A DNA stretch of 32,653 bases from Vibrio sp. Isolate32 (GTDB lineage Bacteria; Pseudomonadota; Gammaproteobacteria; Enterobacterales; Vibrionaceae), in contig NZ_JAKEUQ010000037.1 of assembly GCF_022397955.1 (NCBI RefSeq), forward strand, positions 1-32,653, read 5' to 3'. The notes below the pieces were generated by a model that ran no database searches, was not told the DNA's origin, and worked only from the letters and a program-made list of their open reading frames with translations. Shown here piece by piece: positions 25,081 to 32,653 of the stretch. The position numbers were made by a program, and so were the translations under genes. The stretch's first letter is position 1; every line of letters begins with the position of its first letter.

Positions 25081-27014
25081 TGATTAGGTTAGTTGTTATT
25101 TTGTTCGTTACGCTTTGGGTTCCTTTTACATATTCTAATACGTTGAAAATTGGTGTTGCTGGTGATGATATTGTAGTAGATGAAACTCTAAAACAATTAT
25201 CGATGGATACTGGAATAAGGTTCGAGTTTTTGAGGTTTAATAGTTATGAATCTACAATTAAAGCGTTAAAATTGAATGAAATAGATTTTATATCAAACAT
25301 AAATTTTACTGCAGAGCGCGATAAATTTCTCGATTTTACCCTTCCATTTTCAGTGGATTACTCTTTTGTATTTAGTAATACCCCCATTATTAACAGTCAT
25401 GTGGACGAGTTTGTTGTCAAAGAGGGAAGTGCATATCCAGATTTTTTAAGACGAGCAGACGCAAAATTAAAGATCAGTACTTATGGTCATTCCGAGAAAG
25501 TTTCTTCGATTTTGAGAAGTAAAAAAAACATAGCTGTTCTTGGCAGCCTCAATGAACTTGAAGAGCTACTATCTAAAGGTTTTTACGCACAAAGACTTCT
25601 CAAATCATGGTTTATTCCACCTGCTGGTTTTGCATCTCTAAAAGGAAAGCATAGCGATTACATTTCTTTATTAAATAAAGCTATTGATCAAAATCAATAT
25701 TTATCTAGATCATTACGCTTTGTTGAGGACAGGGAAAACACACTTCGCATATCGGCCTTGAGGAGTTCTGTTAGTCTGCATGGACTCAGCTCAGCTCCGG
25801 TTATAAACTATAAGTCGGAGGATCTGTACAAAGATGGGATGGTAAGAGATTCAAGCTTGAGTCGGGTTGCGATAGAGAGAGCCTGCGATTTACTTGGTTT
25901 TGAGTGTAGATTTACGAACGACATTGATGAACCTTGGGAGAGCATCTATTCCAGTCTTAAGAAACACGAGATTGACATGATTTCATCGATGGCCGTATCA
26001 CATGAGCGACAAGCACACTTTAACTTTAGTGAAATTTATTATTACCCCGATGTATATTTTGTTAGTGAGATTTCGAACAGTGATCGTGAACTAAGTTTTT
26101 CTGAAGTAGCCTCTGAACGTATCGGTGTGATTAAGGGAGACTATTTTCAACAGCTGTTAGAAGATTTACTAGTAGGTAAGTCTTTATATATTTACGAAAA
26201 TCAAGATGATTTAACTAAAGCATTAGTGGAGGGACATATTGATATTATGCCTATAGGGTCGGCGAATTTTCATAAATTGATGTTTGAATCAGATTATAAA
26301 CTACCCATAGAGGTCATGAGAAAATTCAAACTTCCAATCGAATATGGCATCGCTGCTGCTTTTCAAAATAATAAACAAGGTGAAGTCTATGCAAAACTTT
26401 TCTCTGAAGCATTGCAAATCTTTGATTTCCAAAAGTTAATTGGTCGCTATGATTATAGAAAGAACTGGCGAACATCTATGGTCGAGGTTCAGAATCTTGT
26501 GATCATTGGCTCGGTAATTATCGCTATAGCTGGCGTTGTTATGTTTATAATCATTATTGCGCTATATAAAGAGTCAGTTACTGACCAGTTAACAAATCTA
26601 GGTAATAGGAGAGCACTCTATCGTAAAGTCAAAAATCGCCTCCCGAAAAACTCCGTCTTACTTTATGTTGATATAGATGAATTTAAGTACATTAATGATA
26701 ATTATGGTCATGAGGCCGGAGATCGTATACTCGCGAGATATGCGCAAATTATCTCTTCAATGTGGCCGGGAAACGTATACCGAATCGGCGGCGATGAGTT
26801 TATTCTGATATGTGATAAAGTTACTCCAGGCTTGAGTGGTATTGTTACTCAGTTAAAATGTTTCCAGGTCAACCTTGATGGGATACAAATGAATATTGAG
26901 ACTTCACTAGGTTGCTTGATTGTTGACATGGATAAGCTATCTTTGGGGCAAGCGCTTGCAGTGGTGGATAAGCGCATGTATCAAGATAAGAAAAGCAAGT
27001 TTCAAAATGACTAA
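25077..27014 (+). CDS. Periplasmic-sensing diguanylate cyclase (SBP-SBP-TM-GGDEF)
   Basis: It makes c-di-GMP from two GTP. The 645 residues comprise a signal peptide (1-20), two SBP_bac_3-like domains (about 22-225 and 235-460; RxxxDFT-type ends such as ERDKFLDFT and ERQAHFNFS are visible), a membrane helix (473-497) and a GGDEF domain (about 505-640). The active motif RIGGDEF is intact (GGDEF 571-575), with DIDEFKYINDNYGHEAGD upstream. The product-inhibition site RxxD, five residues before GGDEF in many cyclases, is absent (MWPG), so feedback at that site is not expected. It overlaps the EIIC-EAL gene by four bases. The sensor layout mirrors that of the first operon gene. Confidence 0.88.
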   Translation: MMIRLVVILFVTLWVPFTYSNTLKIGVAGDDIVVDETLKQLSMDTGIRFEFLRFNSYESTIKALKLNEIDFISNINFTAERDKFLDFTLPFSVDYSFVFSNTPIINSHVDEFVVKEGSAYPDFLRRADAKLKISTYGHSEKVSSILRSKKNIAVLGSLNELEELLSKGFYAQRLLKSWFIPPAGFASLKGKHSDYISLLNKAIDQNQYLSRSLRFVEDRENTLRISALRSSVSLHGLSSAPVINYKSEDLYKDGMVRDSSLSRVAIERACDLLGFECRFTNDIDEPWESIYSSLKKHEIDMISSMAVSHERQAHFNFSEIYYYPDVYFVSEISNSDRELSFSEVASERIGVIKGDYFQQLLEDLLVGKSLYIYENQDDLTKALVEGHIDIMPIGSANFHKLMFESDYKLPIEVMRKFKLPIEYGIAAAFQNNKQGEVYAKLFSEALQIFDFQKLIGRYDYRKNWRTSMVEVQNLVIIGSVIIAIAGVVMFIIIIALYKESVTDQLTNLGNRRALYRKVKNRLPKNSVLLYVDIDEFKYINDNYGHEAGDRILARYAQIISSMWPGNVYRIGGDEFILICDKVTPGLSGIVTQLKCFQVNLDGIQMNIETSLGCLIVDMDKLSLGQALAVVDKRMYQDKKSKFQND

Positions 27015-27450
27015 GATTGATAGTTAGTGTTGTTTTAACACTGCTTAGAGGAGGCTGCGAAGCGAAGCAATTCATCTGACTACTGTCCTACAATCGTACT
27101 GCTTCATGTTTCTTTTTCTTTGTAATTAGTGCTTTGGGGAGAGTAAGAAGCCCATTTAAACCCCCGGGTCTTTCTGACCCATTTGGGGAGTATTGCATTA
27201 ATAAGTTTTACATTGCTCAAATAGTCAAGGGAGTTTTGTAGCGACGTATTTGGTTATCTGTTCCGAAGTATAACGATGCTTACTTACGTAGACACCTGGA
27301 ATTAGGCCCAGTCTCGTTGAATGCGGTATTCCGCACCGATTGGGGTACTATCTGGCCTGAGTCTATCAAATTTTTATTTTTGCTTGCCAACAAATTTAGG
27401 TTTCCGAACCTATTATGGATATTGAACTTGAATTTGAGAACGAAGCCTAA

Positions 27451-27471
27451 TTTTTTTTTGGGGGGGGGGGG
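27451..27471. repeat. T9-G12 homopolymer tract
   Basis: Nine T (27451-27459) run directly into twelve G (27460-27471). Such tracts slip in replication and are also prone to sequencing error. It lies inside an unrecognised open frame, not in a known gene. Confidence 0.9.
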
Positions 27472-27490
27472 AGGTGTTATTTATTAGGAA

Positions 27491-27539
27491 AAGGTCACCA
27501 TGCCAATGAGTCAGGATTCTCTACCTACTGGCATGGTGA
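27491..27539 (-). terminator. Terminator of the Aer-like gene
   Basis: A perfect 11-bp stem TCACCATGCCA/TGGCATGGTGA (27495-27505 with 27529-27539) has a 23-base loop and is followed on the minus strand by CCTTTT. The loop is long, so efficiency is uncertain. Confidence 0.6.
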
Positions 27540-27594
27540 TTATTCTTGTGAAATACTAGGGTTAAAAAACTTGTATTGAGCTTTGTTGGCTATA

Positions 27595-29127
27595 TTAAAC
27601 TTGCCTAAACTGGGCCACTAAGTTTTGTTGATCTTCTAGATATTGAGTCAGTTGGTCACTTGACTTGGTACTAGATTCGGCAGCACGCTGATTTTCTACC
27701 GATTTGTCATATATCTGTTGTATCGACTGGTTCATTTCGTGACTAACAGACGTCATCTCTTCAATAGCGGTTGCAATTTGAACGCTTCTGTCAGATATGT
27801 TGTTCACGTTTAGCAATGCATCAGTAAGCTCTCTCTCCGTCTCATCAGAAGCCTCGATACATGAGCTAGATGCATCAATAGCGTCATCTATTAACATTGC
27901 GGCTTTACGGGTTTGACTTTGAATTTCAGATGTCAGAGTGGTGATTTTTAAGGTTGCATTTTGGCTTTGCTGTGAAAGAGTTCTCACTTCGTCTGCTACC
28001 ACCGCAAACCCTTTACCATGTTCTCCTGCGCGAGCAGCTTCAATTGCAGCATTTAGCGCTAACAGTTTTGTTTGTTCTGAAACTTTACATATCAAGTCCA
28101 CGACTTCGTCTATGCTATCGAGCTTTTCGACTAGCTTGATAATAGAACTCGATGTTTGAGTCAACTCATCAGAGACTCGTGATATGTGTCGTGCTGTTTC
28201 GTTGACCGCTTTTTTACACTTGTCTACTGACTCTATAGAAGTCTCCGCATTCCTCGATGTGCTAGACGCGTTCTCAGCAATTTCTGAAATCGCACTGCCC
28301 ATTTCAGTGATCGCGGTTGCGGTTTGTGATAATTGATCGTTTTGCTCACTAATATTAGTCAATGTAATATTTGCAGCAGTCATATTGTCTTTCGCAGTAT
28401 TGAGTGTATCTGTATTGGAGGCTTGGATCCTTCCTACTACGGCGTTTAACTCTGACTTTCGCATTTTCAGTGCCAGTTCAATTTGGCTAACGTCATCTAG
28501 ACTACCGGTATATATTAACTGTGCTAAAGGGTTGTCATAAATCTTCTGTGCGTTTTTTGTTAACTTATCGAGTCGCCTTGTTAAGGTAAAAGTCGATGTC
28601 ATAGATAGCGTAAATAGTCCAAAAGCTAAACTATAATTCACCGGTGTTGCGCAGGCCAGAGCCAAGAATAAAGGAGCATTCGATAGCGTTATTTTTTGCC
28701 AAAGCTTTAGTTTTGGTAGTGATAATCTTTTTATTTTTTCTCCATTATTTAGGCGTTTGTATATGTTGTTAGCTCTGCAAACATTCTCCTGATCTGCAAT
28801 TAGACGAACAGATTGGTACTCTACAGTTTTTCCATTCAATTTTATTGGGGTTGCATATGCATCCACCCAATAGTAATCGCCGTTTTTAGTTCTATTCTTT
28901 ACGAGCCCCATCCAAGATTTTCCGGATTGCAAATGTGACCACATATCCTTAAATGCAGCTTTTGGCATATCCTGATGACGAACCAAGTTATGTGGTTGCC
29001 CCTCTAGTTCTTCATAACTAAAACCAGCAACGGTACAGAAATTATCACTGGCATAAGTAATATAGCTATGTAAATCTGTTGTTGATAGCAAGTTAAAACT
29101 AGCAGGAAAAGTTATTTCTTTGCTCAA
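27595..29127 (-). CDS. Aer-like methyl-accepting chemotaxis protein with PAS domain
   Basis: A 510-residue chemoreceptor. The N-terminal PAS domain (about 10-115) follows E. coli Aer closely: SYITYASDNF, GQPHNLVRHQDMPKAAFKDMW and KNRTKNGDYYWV, the region that binds FAD, so a redox or oxygen signal is likely. A hydrophobic stretch (about 148-182) anchors it, with no periplasmic domain. A HAMP-like linker follows, then a signalling coiled coil with the tip EQTKLLALNAAIEAARAGEHGKGFAVVADEVR (351-382) that contacts CheW and CheA. No che genes are nearby, so it must feed the host chemotaxis system. It is divergent from the response regulator gene. Confidence 0.92.
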   Translation of the reverse strand: MSKEITFPASFNLLSTTDLHSYITYASDNFCTVAGFSYEELEGQPHNLVRHQDMPKAAFKDMWSHLQSGKSWMGLVKNRTKNGDYYWVDAYATPIKLNGKTVEYQSVRLIADQENVCRANNIYKRLNNGEKIKRLSLPKLKLWQKITLSNAPLFLALACATPVNYSLAFGLFTLSMTSTFTLTRRLDKLTKNAQKIYDNPLAQLIYTGSLDDVSQIELALKMRKSELNAVVGRIQASNTDTLNTAKDNMTAANITLTNISEQNDQLSQTATAITEMGSAISEIAENASSTSRNAETSIESVDKCKKAVNETARHISRVSDELTQTSSSIIKLVEKLDSIDEVVDLICKVSEQTKLLALNAAIEAARAGEHGKGFAVVADEVRTLSQQSQNATLKITTLTSEIQSQTRKAAMLIDDAIDASSSCIEASDETERELTDALLNVNNISDRSVQIATAIEEMTSVSHEMNQSIQQIYDKSVENQRAAESSTKSSDQLTQYLEDQQNLVAQFRQV

Positions 29128-29322
29128 TTGACATGACCCCCGTCAAATTATTATTCACGTCAGATTACATCGCTTGTACTCGTATCGATAGTAATCGAGT
29201 TAAAGAGTAATGAAGTAACGGCGAAGCATAATTTTCAGGGTAGCTTACATTGACTTAAAGAATCCTAAGCTAGTTTAAGGTATGCTATCAGTTGTTTAGT
29301 AAGCATAAAAAGAGGCTGTTAA

Positions 29323-30012
29323 ATGTTAGACATATTAATTATTGAAGACGATAACGAGTTGAGAGAAATGCTCAGTTACTTACTGTCAATTGTTGAGGGG
29401 TTTAACGTTGATTCTTTAGCGACGGGAGAAGGAGCGATAGAACACATTGAATCAAAAAAGCCTAGGTTGATTTTATTAGATATACAACTTCCCGGGCAAT
29501 CTGGTTTGGAAATCCTAAGCGAAGTAAAACGAAAAAATATACCTTCTGCGACTATCATGATGACAGCCAATGATAGTGAACTATGTGAAACGAATTCTCT
29601 TGTATTAGGGGCGCACGATTACGTTTCGAAGCCTATTCGTAGTAATGTGTTAGTTGAGCGTATTAAGCGTCAACTGAGTGTGGTTGACAAAAAAATAACT
29701 ACCTCTTGTGATTCAAACAACTTCTACTTGCGCGAACAAGATTCAGCTCTTATTTATAACGACATTGTTGTAAATTTGATTCCTTCAGAATACGAACTGG
29801 TCGAGGTCTTAATCGATGCAAATATGCCTATGATGGTTAGTGATATTTTCGAAAAGATTCATGGGTTTAGTTACCATGTCGAAGACCGCTCCATTTATAT
29901 GCGTATTTCTTCATTACGTAAAAAGTTATTTCGTTACTTACCCGAGGTGCAGCTAATTAAAAATCGAAGAGCGAAAGGGTTTTATTTAGCGCATCCAGTG
30001 AGCAAGTTATGA
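29323..30012 (+). CDS. OmpR-family response regulator
   Basis: A 229-residue two-component regulator. The receiver domain (1-118) has the acidic pocket E8-D9-D10, phospho-acceptor D53 in LLDIQLPG, T81 and K103. The C-terminal part (about 128-226) is a winged helix of the OmpR/PhoB type, with the late stretch IRxLRKKL-like (MRISSLRKKLFRYLPE) and KGFYL as the wing. Its stop overlaps the start of the kinase gene (ATGA), so they form a matched pair. Targets are unknown; promoters in the 195-base gap to the chemoreceptor gene are candidates. Confidence 0.92.
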   Translation: MLDILIIEDDNELREMLSYLLSIVEGFNVDSLATGEGAIEHIESKKPRLILLDIQLPGQSGLEILSEVKRKNIPSATIMMTANDSELCETNSLVLGAHDYVSKPIRSNVLVERIKRQLSVVDKKITTSCDSNNFYLREQDSALIYNDIVVNLIPSEYELVEVLIDANMPMMVSDIFEKIHGFSYHVEDRSIYMRISSLRKKLFRYLPEVQLIKNRRAKGFYLAHPVSKL

Positions 30013-31205
30013 ATGCTTTTTTATCTCAAATCGTTGCATCCGTTGTTATAGGCTATTTAATTAGTTCGGTATTGTCTTTTGGCCTTATTCTTCCTATGAA
30101 AAAAGATGCAGAGCGGGAACTCAACCTTAAACGTGTTGAAATGGTTATTGAAGGTTTTCTTGAACATGATCAGAGCCTACAAAGAAGTGCAGATAATGTA
30201 TGGCGATTTCAGTGTGATGTAGTTTCAGATACTGACAAAATCCAATCGAAAGGCGACATTTATACAATTGTAAAACGTTATGATACTGACCGTTTTATTC
30301 TCGGTTCATTTAACAGTAAAGCATATCAGGATGACGCACATGTTAAGCGACTTAGGTGGCTGGGTTTACTTGATGATTTATTACAGGTTACATGCACATT
30401 ATTCGTTCTCTTGATATTACTGCGGTCTTGGTCGAATGGCTTGAAAGAAATGCAGCGATTATCAAATGAGTATATGAAAGGAAACTTTTCGAGTCGCGCT
30501 TGTAGAACAGGTCCTGACCCCATTCGTAACGTAATTGATAGCCAGCATACCATGGCAGAATCGCTGAGTAGCTTGATAAACAAACAAAAAGTTATCTATG
30601 CATCTTTGCCACACGACATTCGCACTCCGCTAGCTTCAATTCAACTGACTAGTGATATGCTCCTTTATGAACAAGGTGATAATCAGTATCTGACAAAGAA
30701 ATTGGCAACTCAAGTTGATAGTTTGAACACCTTATGTGAGAGCAGTTTGTATTTGTTTAAATTGATGAACGGAGATATCCAAGCAGTTAAAAGACAAGTT
30801 AACCTGCAAACTATTCTATCATCGTTCAACAATGTTCTTGGTTCACATCAAACGTTGACAACATATGGATGTGACACGTTTGTACAAACAGATAGCGCTA
30901 TCGTAAGAATTGTATTTCTCAACATTATCTCGAATGCGTTGAAGCATGCAAAATCACAAATCAAGGTCTCTTTAGCTCGTTACCCTAAACATGACGTGCT
31001 ACGTTTTTGTGATGATGGTTGTGGCATAGAAGAGAAAATCGTTAGGGCGTTCAATGCGGGGACGCTAGGGGAAATTAAATCACAGCAAGGATATGGTATT
31101 GGATTAATACTGATATCTGAGCTGACGAAGGTTTTAGATGGGGTTGTTTTGCTTTCAAACAATAATGTTGGAGGAAAAGTCACACTCGTGATTCGTAGAG
31201 AATAG
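30009..31205 (+). CDS. Sensor histidine kinase
   Basis: A 398-residue membrane kinase for the preceding regulator. Two helices (about 8-28 and 117-139) bracket a periplasmic sensor of about 88 residues that I do not recognise. A HAMP-like linker leads to the H-box ASLPHDIRTPLASI with H202, then the N-box FLNIISNALKHA (N305/N309), G1 DDGCGIE and G2 GYGIGLIL. The set is complete, so activity is expected. It overlaps the regulator gene by four bases and ends 54 bases from the convergent DsbA-like gene. Confidence 0.92.
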   Translation: MNAFLSQIVASVVIGYLISSVLSFGLILPMKKDAERELNLKRVEMVIEGFLEHDQSLQRSADNVWRFQCDVVSDTDKIQSKGDIYTIVKRYDTDRFILGSFNSKAYQDDAHVKRLRWLGLLDDLLQVTCTLFVLLILLRSWSNGLKEMQRLSNEYMKGNFSSRACRTGPDPIRNVIDSQHTMAESLSSLINKQKVIYASLPHDIRTPLASIQLTSDMLLYEQGDNQYLTKKLATQVDSLNTLCESSLYLFKLMNGDIQAVKRQVNLQTILSSFNNVLGSHQTLTTYGCDTFVQTDSAIVRIVFLNIISNALKHAKSQIKVSLARYPKHDVLRFCDDGCGIEEKIVRAFNAGTLGEIKSQQGYGIGLILISELTKVLDGVVLLSNNNVGGKVTLVIRRE

Positions 31206-31220
31206 TCTTATGTTACCATA

Positions 31221-31246
31221 TTAGTAGGAAGTGTACTTCCTCCTAA
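31221..31246. terminator. Hairpin between convergent kinase and DsbA-like genes
   Basis: TTAG-t-AGGAAG-TGTA-CTTCCT-c-CTAA (31221-31246) forms a stem of ten pairs with one mismatch. There is no T-run, so this is only a candidate bidirectional terminator. Confidence 0.4.
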
Positions 31247-31258
31247 TAACTCGATACG

Positions 31259-31846
31259 TTATGCGTCTTTTAGACGGTTAAGTGTGTCAATAAACTGATC
31301 AATAGAGCGATGATTCGACAAATTTACGCTGTATTTGCCATTGACGATAAATGCAGGAATTGCCGAGATTCGGACCGTCTCTGTTAGATTTATAGAGTCG
31401 TGGATCATTGATTCGGCTTCAACGAGCTGATCTTCTGACAACTGCTGTGTATTGAGCAATTTAAAATTAGAAAATAATAAATCAGCATCCGAAAGTTTTA
31501 GGTCATCAGTTGATTGTACGATTGCAAATAGTTCGTAAAGCAAAGCATGCGGAACCGGGTCGACTTGAACTTTAGCTGTATAGTAGAGCCTTGCCGAAGT
31601 TTCAGTCAGATCATCAAAAACTGCATGAATACGGTTGATTTCTAGCTCTTTTAGTCGGCTATTCTTTTCGAACAGTGTCGACATGTTCCAACACGGGTTG
31701 CATGTCAATGAGAAGAATTTGTCTATCGATTTATCAGAAGAATAAGCTTCAGCTAAAGGCGTATAAAGTTCTTTTTCGAAAAAAGCAGCATTGGCACTGC
31801 TACAGCTAAGCATTATTGTAAATGTAGTGAATAGTCTTCTAAGCAT
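31259..31846 (-). CDS. DsbA-like periplasmic thiol-disulfide protein (CNPC active site)
   Basis: A 195-residue protein with a signal peptide ending SSANA (cleavage about 20/21). The thioredoxin-fold active site is CNPC (49-52) in FFSLTCNPCW, where classical DsbA has CPHC, and the cis-Pro loop is SAIPAFIVNGKY (Pro164). The middle part (about 65-155) fits the helical insert of DsbA. No DsbB-like partner is in the window, so the electron acceptor is unknown. Being an extra DsbA in an accessory island, it may fold a specific substrate, such as the Cys-containing sensor domains beside it (inference). Confidence 0.85.
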   Translation of the reverse strand: MLRRLFTTFTIMLSCSSANAAFFEKELYTPLAEAYSSDKSIDKFFSLTCNPCWNMSTLFEKNSRLKELEINRIHAVFDDLTETSARLYYTAKVQVDPVPHALLYELFAIVQSTDDLKLSDADLLFSNFKLLNTQQLSEDQLVEAESMIHDSINLTETVRISAIPAFIVNGKYSVNLSNHRSIDQFIDTLNRLKDA

Positions 31847-32071
31847 TTCGTTACCATTGTTGATTAATTACTCTATCCGATCCTATATTGCGGTACTTTT
31901 AAGTTCTTTAAGCAAATGTAAGGGAGCGGAATGTATACACTGGTAGTGTGGATTTGCATAAGAGGGAAGTTGGAACATATATATTGTAAACATTTGAAAC
32001 AAAATAAAACACCGTTCAATTACGATTAAGTTACACTTCCCATATCCCACGTTAATAACAGAGTTACCAGC
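31847..32071. other. Intergenic region upstream of the DsbA-like gene and the barrel remnant
   Basis: About 225 AT-rich bases with divergent leaders. No repeat or clear promoter pair was seen. Confidence 0.4.
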
Positions 32072-32405
32072 ATGCGTCCCCTTATTGTTACCGCCATTGT
32101 TTTGAGCTTAACGAGCTTCTCCTGCTTAGCGTCAAAAGGCTCTAATTATCTTTATACGGGGTAATTAGACTTGACGAGTCAGTGATGATGGCTTTCAAGA
32201 TTATTTTGATGGAGCCTACAATAATTCAGGGAGTAAGCAGCTTTACGGTGGTTATTTCGGTGGAAACTATGCCTTAAACGATACTTTCTTCTTAGGTTTT
32301 GACTCTTCTGCGACTACTCGTTCTTCTACGACGTTGTCTGACCTATCTATTCACTTAGGTTTGTACCACTCAGTCAGCCAACAAGTTGAATTGTATGCCT
32401 CTGGT
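32072..32405 (+). pseudogene. Outer-membrane beta-barrel gene remnant, frame-broken and cut by IS66
   Basis: ATG at 32072 opens a signal peptide MRPLIVTAIVLSLTSFSCLA and then SKGSNYLYTG before a TAA stop (32162-32164). A second frame, starting about GAT 32184, reads on as DDGFQDYFDGAYNNSGSKQ, YGGYFGGNYALNDTFFLGFD and LSIHLGLYHSVSQQVELYASG, an alternating aromatic-glycine pattern typical of outer-membrane barrels. The signal and barrel parts are thus in different frames, and the barrel is truncated where the right IS66 element begins at 32406. I do not recognise the exact family. A sequencing error cannot be excluded for the frame change, but the IS truncation is independent of it. Confidence 0.7.
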
Positions 32406-32653
32406 GTATGCGCCCCATGAACCCACGGGGCGGTGTTGTTAATGTTTGAAGTTCCAAGGTAGGAGCGCATCGATATCAGGCTCAGCTTTCGCGAGCTCTT
32501 TCATGCACTTGACTATGTAGTCGTAGAGGATAAGGCCGTTGGCTTTCGCTGTCTCGACGATGCTGTAAAGCATCGCGCTCGCATCAGCACCATTTGGTGT
32601 ATTTGAGAAGAGCCAATTTTTTCTTCCAATGACCAGCGGTTTAATGGCGCGTT
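32406..32653 (-). mobile_element. IS66-family element, right end and tnpC 3' part (cut by window end)
   Basis: The element starts at GTA (32406) with the hairpin CGCCCC...GGGGCG (32411-32432). On the minus strand an open frame enters from the right edge and ends at TAA 32439-32441. It reads RAIKPLVIGRKNWLFSNTPNGADAS, then ILYDYIVKCMKELAK, and ends DALLPWNFKH, the C-terminus of IS66 TnpC. The visible part is intact. It resembles the left remnant (19814-20170) but with many base differences, so the two are related, not recent duplicates. It lies inverted to the left copy and interrupts the barrel gene. Confidence 0.88.

Larger units (their letters stand above)
27015..27594. other. 580-base intergenic region with homopolymer tract
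   Basis: It lies between the tail ends of the cyclase gene and the convergent chemoreceptor gene. It holds a weak hairpin AGTGTT/AACACT (27026-27042) after the cyclase, a CCCC-GGGTC...GACCC-GGGG dyad around 27163-27187, an open stretch of about 81 codons without a usual start (27242-27484), nine T followed by twelve G (27451-27471), and a terminator for the chemoreceptor. No protein in it is recognisable. Confidence 0.5.

Noticed and set aside
27242..27484. 81-codon open stretch as a real gene
   Set aside because: It has no ATG, GTG or TTG start with a ribosome site, includes the T9-G12 tract, and the protein is not recognised; kept only as an observation.
19814..32653. Classic composite transposon with identical flanking IS66 copies
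   Set aside because: The two visible IS66 ends differ at many bases and the left copy lacks its 5' part and has an internal stop, so joint transposition cannot be claimed.
1..32653. CRISPR arrays, tRNA or rRNA genes
   Set aside because: Looked for regular direct repeats with spacers and for cloverleaf or rRNA-like sequence; none seen.

Overview
The window looks like a Vibrio chromosome (Vibrio sensu lato, possibly the V. splendidus side; species not determinable by eye). The clearest reason is a full-length GbpA of the V. cholerae type, preceded by a c-di-GMP-I riboswitch in the same place as the Vc1 riboswitch of V. cholerae. The AroG, ManB/ManC, DUF3820 and Aer-like proteins also fit a gammaproteobacterium. 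Since gbpA is on chromosome 2 in V. cholerae, this may be chromosome 2 (inference).

Left part (1-20 kb), conserved backbone. The window opens in the tail of an IS4-family transposase, next to a convergent phosphohexomutase gene. From 2.5 to 10.7 kb runs a complete caa3/aa3-type cytochrome c oxidase locus: coxB (with fused cytochrome c), coxA, cox11, coxC, an opposite-strand DUF2909 gene, surf1, a Sco/thioredoxin-like membrane protein, ctaA and ctaB. These supply the catalytic subunits, copper delivery and heme A synthesis. A bidirectional terminator separates it from the convergent gbpA (secreted chitin-active LPMO/adhesin) with its riboswitch leader. Next come a small HTH regulator, a DUF3313 lipoprotein, a DUF3820 protein, and aroG under a tandem TyrR-type operator. 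Facing aroG are manC-manB (GDP-mannose supply) and a YnaI-like MscS channel.

Right part (about 20.2-32.4 kb), accessory island. It is visibly more AT-rich and lies between two IS66-family right ends that both point inward. It holds a three-gene overlapping operon of c-di-GMP enzymes: a periplasmic-binding-domain sensor with degenerate GGDEF and intact EAL; a PTS EIIC-like membrane domain fused to an intact EAL; and a periplasmic-binding-domain sensor with intact GGDEF. Then follow an Aer-like chemoreceptor, an OmpR-type response regulator with its histidine kinase, a DsbA-like protein with a CNPC active site, and a frame-broken outer-membrane-barrel gene cut by the right IS66 element.

Taken together, the island looks like a horizontally acquired sensory cassette that reads small extracellular solutes, perhaps sugars, and turns them into opposed c-di-GMP synthesis and breakdown. 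The same chromosome segment has a c-di-GMP riboswitch on its chitin-binding adhesin gene, so a functional link is possible but not shown. No tRNA, rRNA or CRISPR array was seen.
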